This document shows, piece by piece, positions 53,726 through 62,894 of a DNA stretch of 64,000 bases (positions are counted from its first letter, which is position 1; every line of letters begins with the position of its first letter). The notes beneath the pieces are model-generated. The model made no database searches. It saw only the letters and a list, made by a program, of their open reading frames with translations, and had not been told where the DNA came from. Position numbers and translations under genes: made by a program. Source of the stretch: Phytophthora sp. 'mugwort' (Eukaryota; Oomycota; Peronosporomycetes; Peronosporales; Peronosporaceae); contig JAUCEF010000005.1 in NCBI GenBank assembly GCA_033558025.1, forward strand, positions 7,130,001 to 7,194,000. Reading direction: 5' to 3'.

Positions 53726-53772
53726 TGTTGAATCTATATTGTTTCTAATATACTTTTGAGGAAATTAAATAT
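53726..53772. promoter_or_regulatory. Divergent viral promoter-like gap with TTTCTAATATAC
   Basis: 47 AT-rich bases between the divergent capsid-like and protease genes. TTTCTAATATAC at about 53741-53752 recurs at about 51387-51400 and, inverted, as GTATATTAGA at about 51578 before the DUF3820-like gene. A shared initiator is plausible but unproven. Confidence 0.4.
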
Positions 53773-54153
53773 ATGGGCGATCTTATAAAGCCAATCACCA
53801 GCGATCATGATCTGATTGAGGTTGCAGATCGAATAGAAGTACATCTGGATAATATATATGAATCAAACGAAATAAACGAAACCAATTCCAAGGAAAGGTA
53901 CCTACCTAGTTCTGTTAAAACTCCTAACCGTGACGTAGGGCATTAAACATGTGTTCATAATGGCGAATACTTTGATAGTATGGGTGAGGCAGGTCCTACC
54001 AAGTATGATATCAGGAAATACAATACCAAACAATACCAAGGTACATACGGAGATTATTGTGGAATATGGTTTATGCTCTGGTTGTACTGTCGTCAAAAGA
54101 ATAAGATGAAGTTACTAAGGAGATTCAAGGACTTAAACTTGACTATTCTTTAA
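53773..54153 (+). pseudogene. Adenain-like cysteine protease, one in-frame stop
   Basis: The reading runs from the ATG at 53773 to TAA at 54151-54153, with a single internal TAA at 53944-53946. Before it come MGDLIKPITSDHDLIEVADR and RDVGH; after it come TCVHNGEYFDSMGEAGPTKY, QYQGTYGDYCGIWFMLWLY and KMKLLRRFKDLN. His of GH, the FDSMG acidic region, Gln of QYQ and Cys of YGDYCG lie in the order of the adenovirus-type maturation protease catalytic residues, which Polintons share. The stop falls directly after the His, where the family has Trp. At about 127 residues it is shorter than adenovirus protease (about 200), so an N-terminal part may be missing or divergent. Confidence 0.7.
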
Positions 54154-54188
54154 ATAAAATCAGTTTCTCTTAGGCAATTAATATAATC

Positions 54189-54936
54189 ATGACCTTCAAC
54201 GAGTTAGCAGTTTCATCGACTATCCCCGAGCAAAGCTCAAGAGAGCATCAAGACCGGTACTCTATTATTGAGTAAGGATGAGTTGAATGGTATTGGTGCT
54301 ACACTCCATCTTCATCCTGAATCATATGTTAAAGCTCTTTGAGCTCGTATGTCTGGTAAAGGAACTCGGTTAACTATTACAAAAAAAGAGATTGGCTATC
54401 CATTCAAGCACATGCAAGGTGGGGGTATGCATGGAGCGAGTATCTGGGGGAAGTTTGGGGAGGTATCAAATCTGCTTTCAAAGTTGCAAAGACTCAGGCA
54501 TTTTGTCTCGAGTTGCTGATGTAGCTGTCCCCGCACTTGCAACATATGCTGGTCAGCCAACCGCAGCCATCCCAGCCAGGGGGGCTGCTATTCGATTTAT
54601 GACGGGTATTGGAGTTTATGACTCCAATAGCGATAACGAAGGAGGACGTCTGACCAAGCCTGACTTTAATAAAGGCCAAACGTGCACTTGCTTACACGAA
54701 GCGCAAGGGTATTCTTACAGATGCTGGAGATGCTAGAGAAAAGTTTTTCCTTTCCAAGGCAACCCAACCTCAGCATGAGTATTTAATTAAGTCATTTCGT
54801 GGCGAAGTCCGGCGTCGTGGTGTTGGCGTTGTCGAGCCAAAGAAAAAGGTTTTTGTAAAGGGCTCGCAAGAAGCCCGTGGGCATATGGCAAGATTGCAGT
54901 CTATGAAAAAGAACGGAGGCAGTTTTAGAATGTAAC
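54189..54936 (+). pseudogene. Gly-rich, basic minor virion-like protein
   Basis: The start ATG is at 54189 and the stop at 54934-54936. The reading passes through at least four frames plus one in-frame TGA. Blocks in order: KTGTLLLSKDELNGIGATLH, GTRLTITKKEIGYPFKHMQG, GGGMHGASIWGKFG, GGIKSAFKVAK, DSGILSRVADVAVPALATY, and a basic C-terminus GSQEARGHMARLQSMKKNGG. The WGK..GGIKSAFK amphipathic segment recalls the membrane-active helix of adenovirus pVI-like minor capsid proteins, but this is only a shape resemblance. It sits between protease and penton. Confidence 0.45.
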
Positions 54937-54972
54937 TTCCGCCTTACTTGATTTAAAAAAACTTAATCAAGT

Positions 54973-55824
54973 CTATTTTTTTGGTCTTAACAAGAGCATA
55001 ATTGAAACTGAAGTATCACGGAATCTCACCTTTTGGTCATTCTGGTTACAGATACTGATTGTGATAGTCGATCTCGAATCATTGTGGCAATTCATCCACG
55101 CATACTGAGATGGCTTATAGTTGGTCAGCTGACCAATACCCGCATCGCCTCTATCAAAAGCGCTTAGGATATCACCGGATGCGACGTATTCATTTTTGAT
55201 CAGATCACAGCGAACGATATATGAACTGGTTGGGTGAATCTGTGGAATGGTATTGGATAGCTGAGCGCTAGAGACTATTGCTGAGGCAGCAGGATATGTT
55301 GCTACAGACAATCCAAGGACAGCGCCAAAAGCAGCGCTGATGATCAGACGAGGAACGCGAGTCGTTGTAGGAAAACCAGTTCCCCCAGCTGAATATAGAC
55401 CAGTAGCAGGTCTCGTGTATCCCACAGGAAGACTCGAAGGTGTCGGAGAGAAATCAACCTGTGATGCGTAATAGACGCTGTTTTTAGTTAGCTTGATATA
55501 AAATACGTTGTTTCCAGATCCGTCAATAAGATAAGCCCCTGCATTAACAAGAGCTGTCTGGATACTTCTGTTGATATCATCGTAGCTGTAATATCGATCT
55601 GGTAGTGTAATACTGATCGTAGAAGTGGTTGCAACTGTCGAAACCTCGACTTGAAAGGTTGTGTTCTGGAATTGAATAGAATCAATGTTGAATAGACTGA
55701 TTGATTGAATTGCGCAAACAACATTGCGAAAGTCAGCTGCCGATCCCGGAAACTGATATTTCCACGACGAGTTGTATCCATCTGCTACGAGGTTGGTGCT
55801 ATCGATTTTCAAGAAACTCGCCAT
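54973..55824 (-). CDS. Penton-like minor capsid protein (intact ORF)
   Basis: An open frame of 283 residues starting MASFLKIDSTNLVADGYNSS at 55824. Features of Polinton and Polinton-like-virus penton proteins are visible: NSSWKYQFPG, VVCAIQSISLFNIDSIQFQN, TLPDRYYSYDDINRSIQTAL with GAYLIDGSGNNVFYIKL, and LPVGYTRPATGLYS. PRLIISAAFGAVLGLS and QIHPTSSYIVRCDLIKNEYV follow, then an end in MLLLRPKK. The single jelly-roll penton caps the vertices of the icosahedral shell. It is the only core gene of the element in the window with no lesion, so either the element is recent or this gene escaped by chance. Confidence 0.7.
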   Translation of the reverse strand: MASFLKIDSTNLVADGYNSSWKYQFPGSAADFRNVVCAIQSISLFNIDSIQFQNTTFQVEVSTVATTSTISITLPDRYYSYDDINRSIQTALVNAGAYLIDGSGNNVFYIKLTKNSVYYASQVDFSPTPSSLPVGYTRPATGLYSAGGTGFPTTTRVPRLIISAAFGAVLGLSVATYPAASAIVSSAQLSNTIPQIHPTSSYIVRCDLIKNEYVASGDILSAFDRGDAGIGQLTNYKPSQYAWMNCHNDSRSTITISICNQNDQKVRFRDTSVSIMLLLRPKK

Positions 55825-55857
55825 GATGACTATATGATGATCATCAAATTTTAGCTG

Positions 55858-56551
55858 TTACTTATTCAAAATCTTCAGTCTTGATTGGTTTATCGAAGTT
55901 GTATCTGATTTCCCCTTCACAGAGTCGATGAGCAACATCTGACCTTTGCTTTCAGTTGCTTTATTGTAATAATATACGATTGAGCGATCATCTACGCCCT
56001 TTATATTGAAAATTTTCACTACCATCTGGAGATCGCGTTTAGAATTAGCTTTTAGGATCGCTATATATTCAGAGTTCAACCTGATCATCTTATCAGTTGC
56101 AAAGCAGCTGTGACTTAAATATATAGTTGATAACTTGAAGTGGCGACCACTTGTCATGTAATGAGAAAATATATTCTTCTGGAGGAGCTTATATCGTTGT
56201 TGTAGTCGTCTATGATAACAAGCTTAGGCTTGTTAGAGCTCAGAGGAGTATGACGCACCTGATCAACTTTCGGGGTAAATCTGGATCAGTGAAAGTGATG
56301 AAATCTTCAAGCTTCTCGCGGAGGTACTCATACAGTTCTTGATGTGGATTACGAGCAATAACTGTGAGATGAGCAAATACATGGGGAGAATGCTTGAGAA
56401 TAATAAGACATATATTGTTCTTTCCACTGAATCAGGGTCCAAGGACAACCATTCTAAATATCTTTTTGATGCTAAGCGCAGGAATATCGCCCACACCAGC
56501 AGACTTGAACGTTTTGGGCAACGAAGCGCCATAATTTGGAATATCGCTCAT
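55858..56551 (-). pseudogene. A32-like DNA packaging ATPase, broken in Walker A
   Basis: The reading starts MSDIPNYGASLPKTFKSAGV at 56551 and then VVLGP, where an in-frame TGA interrupts the P-loop (GP, stop, F, SGKN in place of the usual GPSGSGKT). After it come PHVFAHLTVIARNPHQELYE and, in another frame, NKPKLVIIDDYNND with the Walker B Asp pair. The C-terminal block (56157-55858) GRHFKLSTIYLSHSCFATDK, LNSEYIAILKANSKRDLQMV is the HerA/FtsK-type ATPase sensor region shared with Polintons and NCLDVs. The enzyme pumps DNA into capsids. Two further frame changes exist. Confidence 0.75.
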
Positions 56552-56602
56552 GGTCGTGTCTTTTAATCGCTGGATCGATATAGATTAAGATGAAAAACAA
56601 CA

Positions 56603-58360
56603 ATGAGTTCTGGTTTCTCGTATCCTCAGCCAATATTCGTATCACCGATCTACAATCCTGAATTCTATCTGTCGTTAGACGCCACTGGTTATCTAACGTA
56701 CGAATATGCGCAGACTTTATATTTTCGCAAGAATGATTACCGACTAACCTACCTCACCGGTATTACTCCTGGGACAGCAACACAAGGTGTAGCGCTTGTA
56801 CCAGGTACCAACAGGAATATCAGCGGCATTGGAACACTATCTTGCACTAGCCTGGTTATGAATGAATCCGCCGTGTCGTCTGCTCCTGATTACGTAATAA
56901 GCATCATTCCAGGTACAGCCGCTAATGAAAAAGCATTGGTACTTGACAGCTTAGGCGCTATTGCTACTACCAGCTCGCCCACTGCTACCAACATGTACGG
57001 ACCATTAGACAGCAACTCAGCCATGAATCACGTCTGTGGGTACTCTCGCATCGCTGACGCTGGCTACAGCTGGAACAGGCTTACAGATACCATCGTTGAA
57101 GTTTTGGGATGGTGTATCGGCTTACACCACATTTAATCAGACGTATTATCTCGGTATAACAGAGGGCGGTGCTATTGGTTCTAAAACAATGATTCTCAAT
57201 TCAGCGAAAGACTTCTCAGGTGTTAATTCGTTCTCAGCTTCTACTATCAGTGGTATTACGAAGACTTCCGGCACAATTAGCGACTTCGGATCGCTTTAAA
57301 TCGGTTCAACTACAGTGATATCATCAAGTCGCAATATTTCTAATATCAACTCGCTTTCTGCTACATCGCTAACAGGTACTCTCCACACTACCTCTCAGCC
57401 AAATATTACCAGTGTTGGTACACTGACTTCTCTAAGCGTGTCTGGCAGCCTGACTGTATCGGCTAGTATAAATGGATTTTTTGGATATGGTAATCAGGCG
57501 GCTATAATGACGGTAGGATCCGTTACCGAGATCGGTATGAATACTACTCCAACGAGTGAGTATTTCGCAATTATAGGTAGTGGTTTAGATTATCTTGACG
57601 GCTCATACACCATAATGTGCCGATTTTTGGGATCGAATCTTTCGCCGATGGAATTTTCAAATAAAGGTCCATAATGGTAGCTTGGCGACTTCAACGAACA
57701 CCTCCTGGATTGGTAATATCACCGCTAATGACCTCCGATTCGGTACTTCAAACACAACTCAAATGGTTTTGACGGCCGGACAGACTCGGCATAGCAACGA
57801 ACGCCTTTCAGCGCCGCTAAACGTCCCGGGTACAGTCTCTGTCAGGTTTGGAACGGGGGCAGTACGGTCTATAGGCAGGACGGACAGTGGAGTAACGGAG
57901 AGTGCACTGGGTCCTATTAGCTATAGGGTGGCGGCAGTCTTTGGAGGTACATGGCTCGCACTGCAATGGCGATGACCTCAAACAGACGCTTAAAAAAAAG
58001 ATATTCAGATTGCGCCTCTTCGTCATATCAAAAGACTATGACAGCATTGACGTATGATTGTACGACTGGATCGAATCCGAAAATCGTCCAGGTCAAGAGG
58101 TAGTTTTCATCGCTCAAGATCTTGTTTCGGCTCATCTGACTGATTTGGTATCGGTTTTCTATAGAGATGATATTGAGGAAGGAGAAGATCCATCGCTTGA
58201 GCCTGCTAATAAACAGCTGAACGTTGATTATAGTTGCATAGCCGTTTACAATATGAAGATGATTCAGTATTTACTTAAAGAATTGAGGATCTGCGAGCCA
58301 TTATACGATAAACTTTGTGATGATAGCAAATGCACAGCTGAGCAATTTCTTTGGAGCTAA
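56603..58360 (+). pseudogene. Fibre-like protein with C-terminal S74-type chaperone domain, frameshifted
   Basis: The start is MSSGFSYPQPIFVSPIYNPE, followed by FYLSLDATGYLTYEYAQTLY, a baseplate-like N-terminus. Serine/threonine-rich repeats follow (RNISGIGTLSCTSL; RNISNINSLSATSLTGTL; QPNITSVGTLTSLSVSGSL) of a beta-helical, fibre-type shaft. The last part (58058-58360), GQEVVFIAQDLVSAHLTDLV, LNVDYSCIAVYNMKMIQYLL, matches the Peptidase_S74 intramolecular chaperone that trims and trimerises phage and viral fibres. The upstream catalytic Ser region of S74 (about 57950-58060) is broken. Frame changes occur at about 57040, 57300, 57670 and 57980. Likely a receptor-binding vertex fibre. Confidence 0.6.
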
Positions 58361-58565
58361 TATAATCATGCGAGTAACGATCTCAAAGCAAAAATGACTA
58401 CCGATAAATCAAGTCAAATGAATGACCCGACTTTATTGAAAGCGGATCAGAAGACGACTTGCCGTAGGCGTTCCGGACGGAGCTTAACCCGCGTCAATCA
58501 TATTTTTAGGTGATAGTGTGTTTCTCCCCACACAGAGTCCTGATGGAGAATCTGCCATAACTTAC

Positions 58566-61500
58566 TTAATAATTACTTGAGATTAGTATTAGTGATAAAA
58601 ATTTAACTTGATTACCGTTGGTAAGGGGCAGCCGCTGTCGACAAGTTGGCAGCACGCGCTGTTTCGAGGATATCGTAATAAACTGGTAAGAAATGGAATA
58701 AGTTAGATGGCAAAGGTTTTTACAGTTTTTGTTTTTTCTTTGGCTGGTAGTCCACAAATGTTGGGCACCAGAGGTGCCTGCTATCTTCGATAGCCTCCCT
58801 CCCTCAGTCTGAGTCGATATATCTACCTTATTGATAGTTTTGTTAAGGTCCGTTGCCCAAACAGCTGCTTGTGTTTTCTGGGGTCGATCTTGGATTATTA
58901 AATTCTTCATTATGGCTTTGAGCTCAGCGATGTTAAGTTCACTCTTTAGCTTATCATACTCCGTAGAATCTTCAACGGATCCTCAAGCTTATCGTGGAAG
59001 TTGTACTAGAGATGGGTGATGGCAAGAATCTCCTTGAACATTTTTTTATCCTCGATTTTGAGGTTATCGTATGAAGCTTGTTCGATATGTTGCTTATAGA
59101 CGAGGATTTTGATCATAGCTTAGAGACTGTCACTAATCTGACACTTAGGCCCACATTTTCGACGATGAGGCTGTACCATCACGAGTGTCTTAGAGTCTAG
59201 ATCAGGCAAACGAATGTACTTACTACCAAGCCGACGATATACGTATGCAGACGGGGTAGCTAAGCCCTGAATCTCATTCAGATTGTATGTTCTGCGGCGT
59301 CGAACTACGCCATCAAGTGGTGCAACACCAGCTCCTCTTAAGCCACGACCCTCTAATTTAGGCTTTGGATTACTGAGAGTTTCTGAATATCGCTTAGCTT
59401 TGAAATTATATACAGCCTTCGTAGCTTTAAGTGCTGATTGTGTAGCTTTCAAAGCTGACCTTATTGATGTTGAGTTTGACCCTTTCACAGCTTCATTAGC
59501 GGCTTCATATCGCTTCTGTGCCTCTCCATACTCCTAGTAAGCCCGTTCAGCGTCACCATGGAGATTTTGTAATACTTCGTCGTGATCATATGGCTCAACA
59601 CTTTGCACTTTAATATCAGATGCGTTTCTAAAAATGACTGCACGGACAATCTTGAAATTGGCATTTACATTCTTAATCATTTTCAGCTTATCTTTGGTTG
59701 CTGGAGCTTCAATATTACTCACAGCCTGATGTACATCTTCCAACTCATTTAGTAGCAGATCGGACGTATCTACCCATCTAATAGTTTTCATAACATCAGT
59801 CTAAGCTTTTCCGTAAACAATTTTAGTTTTCTTGTTTCTGATGTTTAGAATACGATCACGCATTGGGGCACCGAATAATAGGTTGGGTGAGTTTTTACAC
59901 CATTTCTAGAATCTACCACAGGTCGAAGGCGAAATGGAATCATAACCTTCTCATCAAAAATCTTATGATAATACTCGTACAGCATTTTCTTAGCTTCACT
60001 GTCGGGGATAGATAAATTTTGATCCAAGTCTTCGTCTATTCCAGTTTTAATACCATGGCGTCCGTCTCGTAGTAGATTTATATGATTTTATAGCCCTTTC
60101 AGCATCCATTTCCCCACCATAGAGAGTTCTAACCCCCTGCTCTTGACCCTGTTCAAAACGGCTCGGAGTGTTGATTGCCATTCAACCTTGTTGTTTGATG
60201 ATGGGTGTTTCAAATTTGATTCGTTTCCATGCGTATCTATGGATTCTTGTTTTACCCAAACATACTGTTTGAGGTTGTTTCCGTCAGATTTATACATCTC
60301 TTTGTAGATTAGTACAGCACTCTTCATCAGACCATTAGACTCTAACATCTCCATGTTTTTTGAAATAATCCAAAGCAACTGGATTCGCTTGTGTTCATTA
60401 TCAGCTGTTGTCGAAGTTGATTTCCGACCAAAGTGAATGTCAGGTAGTTTACGATCCTTAAGAATAACTTCGAGTTCCTCTAATTCCTCACCAGCTCGCT
60501 TCTTTTTTTCAATTGCGTGACTGTTCGCGCTTGAGTTCCTCATCACGCATGGCTCCAACTTCATCAATTGAGTTACTTTCAGCTTCATATAAGATATCCC
60601 TGATTAGTTCTTCTGTAGCTACCCAGTCAATATGCTTATATCCTTTGTATTTTGTCCCAGTATGTACTGATCTGAGAGAACCCTTTTCTCTAATAGCATA
60701 CTTTTCATCTTGCTTACCCGCTTTTTTCTAATGGGATGAATACCAATTGAAGCCCAGTTTGGATTTTCTATGTAGAGATTCTTAATCCAGGTCCTGGAAT
60801 GAACTTGCTCTTCCGTATCAACATTATTAGAGCTTAAGCCTCTTTTTGTTGATGCTGCAACATTTATCATTGTTGAAGTGTTATCAATTGCAGTATTCAC
60901 CATTTGTGGACTGTTGTTAACACCAACACCATATGTTATGGGTTGAGCCTGTGCGTTTCGATAGTCACTCGATTTGTATTCGTAAAAGGGCTCTTTGTTC
61001 TAGCACTATTATCAACTTCGGCATCTACAATAACTGGACTAACATCTACTTCAGGAATTGATGAGACCTCAGGGTTCGTCTGGGAGAATTTATCATTCAG
61101 AGTTTTTTCTAAAGGAATCAGACAAATCTGTCTGGGTAAATCTGTATGGGTTGATGTAGATAATGATGTCTATTCCAAATCGATATTTTTATTTTCGGCA
61201 TCGCTGGTCCACGATGCACCTTCATACATACCGCACTTGGTGTTAGCTTGTGTAACGCGTCGCTGAGCTCGCTCAAGAAGCTCCTGTCGCTTTTCCTCTC
61301 TCTGAGCGAGGCATTTGAAATTGGGAACATTGTGGCTATATCATGCGTATCATAAAAAATGTCATGAGTACGCATAATTACCAAAAGCTCGGCATAACTG
61401 AATCATGTCGGTACGGGAGATATGTATGACAGATGGTTTTTCTTTCTGTTAAAAGACTGAAATATCTGTCTTTAATGCAATGAAATGGAACGCCAAATAT

Positions 61501-61660
61501 TGCTTCCAGTTCGCGTTTATATTTACGATTTACAACAGTTGAGCGGAAATTGGATACAGCATAAAGATCAGCAGCTCGTTTTTTATACGGCATACTTCCT
61601 GAATGATCCATAACATTCGACGTATCTTAACAAGTTCATGGTCTTTACCTAAGCAGTTCT
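58566..61660 (-). pseudogene. Unassigned viral coding block in many frames, probably more than one gene
   Basis: The minus strand carries a chain of coding-like frames. From right to left: VNRKYKRELEAIFGVPFHCI (about 61540), TWIKNLYIENPNWASIGIHP (about 60790), a helical charged block at 60588-60088 (RAGEELEELEVILKDRKLPD, WIISKNMEMLESNGL), KKMLYEYYHKIFDEKVMIPF (about 59980), HQAVSNIEAPATKDKLKM (about 59730), then YVYRRLGSKYIRLPDLDSKT (about 59240). The last block resembles a short KYI-x-L motif region that often ends minor-capsid-type proteins of these elements. No overall family is recognised. Whether this is one long protein or two or three genes is not resolved. Confidence 0.5.
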
Positions 61661-61790
61661 TACACATTTATTTATCCTTAGAGTCTATATATAGAGTCGT
61701 ATATATTCTTACAAAAAAAAAATAGTTGTGATTATATACTATAGTCAAAGCTTACAGAGGATATATCTATCAAAATTATTTCCAAGCTGA

Positions 61791-62878
61791 TTATGTCTCG
61801 AAGTTTATATATTTTTTGAATCCCAGTACTCCTTTTGAGAGTCGATTTTCGGTTTTGTTGACCAAGCGGAGATTGTCTTGTGGCTCCCACGTTGAATCAT
61901 CATAACCAATCCATTTTATTAAAAATTTGTGCTTCTTATTCTTCATCATTTTATGATCTATGATCTTCTCAGCTTCGAGGATATCCCCACGATTGATCGT
62001 TGTATTAGTTGTCTCTGATTGTATCATTTTCAGATCATTTGCTGCCTTGTAGAGCGTATCACCATTTCTGGACTTGATTTGTACTCGGTAGCCGTCTCTT
62101 CCGACAATCGTATACACAGCTTTGCTCCAACGAGCTGACTCTTTGCTGAATGTTTGCTTCTTGAGTCGGTATAGCACATTTGTACCTACTTCAAATTCGT
62201 TGTCAGCTTTATCAGCTACCGCTTAATTGTGATCCAGCCCCGGCTCCATGACCTTACCTTTGGCCTCATTTGGAGTCATTCCGATAAATCTGTGAATAGT
62301 GTCATTACAGTTAACAATAATGTCGTTGATAAGCTTCTGCGTAACCTTCTTGGGTGATATCTTAGTTAGCCTCTGCTTTATCGTTCTGTTGAATCGCTCG
62401 ATTTTTCCATCGTTCCGTGATCTCCTGGCTCGTTGTTATAGTACTCGATATCTTTGGATTTAAACCATGCTTATGCTTGTTTGTTCATGAACTCACTCCC
62501 ATGTCGCTGGTGATAATGTCTGCCTCATGAGATCGAATGAAATCTTTTAGCGCAGCCAATATGACTGATGCAGTCTTATTTTTGAGTACTTAGCGTAGGC
62601 AATCCGTGAGTTGATATTGATAACTGTCAGTATTGGTCGGTTTTCCCAAAAGCCGAGATCCATCTGCCATGAATTTTGGTTATGGGACGTGATCTTGAAC
62701 CCATCGTAGTGTCTTTTCTGTTCCTGGAAGCGTTGAATATCTGGCCGAGTCCCATACCATTCCTTGACTATTTTGATCGTTATTTTGGGGTCCAATTCTC
62801 TCGCTTTCTGATATAGAGCTCGAGCAGCAACATATCCGGGTTTTATTTTATAGTAGAGTTTCTTCAAAGCTTAGCCAT
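61791..62878 (-). pseudogene. Retroviral-type integrase with C-terminal chromodomain, frameshifted
   Basis: Start ATG at 62878 (one frame change within the first codons), end at 61791. The N-terminal helical block IKPGYVAARALYQKARELD leads to the DDE core: SWQMDLGF with the first Asp and ILTVININSRIAYAKYSK (about 62690-62600), DIITSDMG with the second Asp (about 62515), and KIERFNRTIKQRLTKI with the Glu (about 62405). VNCNDTIHRFIGMTPNEAKG and a strand domain (VYTIVGRDGYRVQIKSRNG) follow. Residues near the end form a chromodomain (ILEAEKIIDHKMMKNKKHKF, LIKWIGYDDSTWEPQDNL). Chromodomain-bearing integrases mark Polintons and guide insertion to modified histones. At least two frame changes and one stop. 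Confidence 0.85.
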
Positions 62879-62894
62879 AGTATGTATTTTGTAA

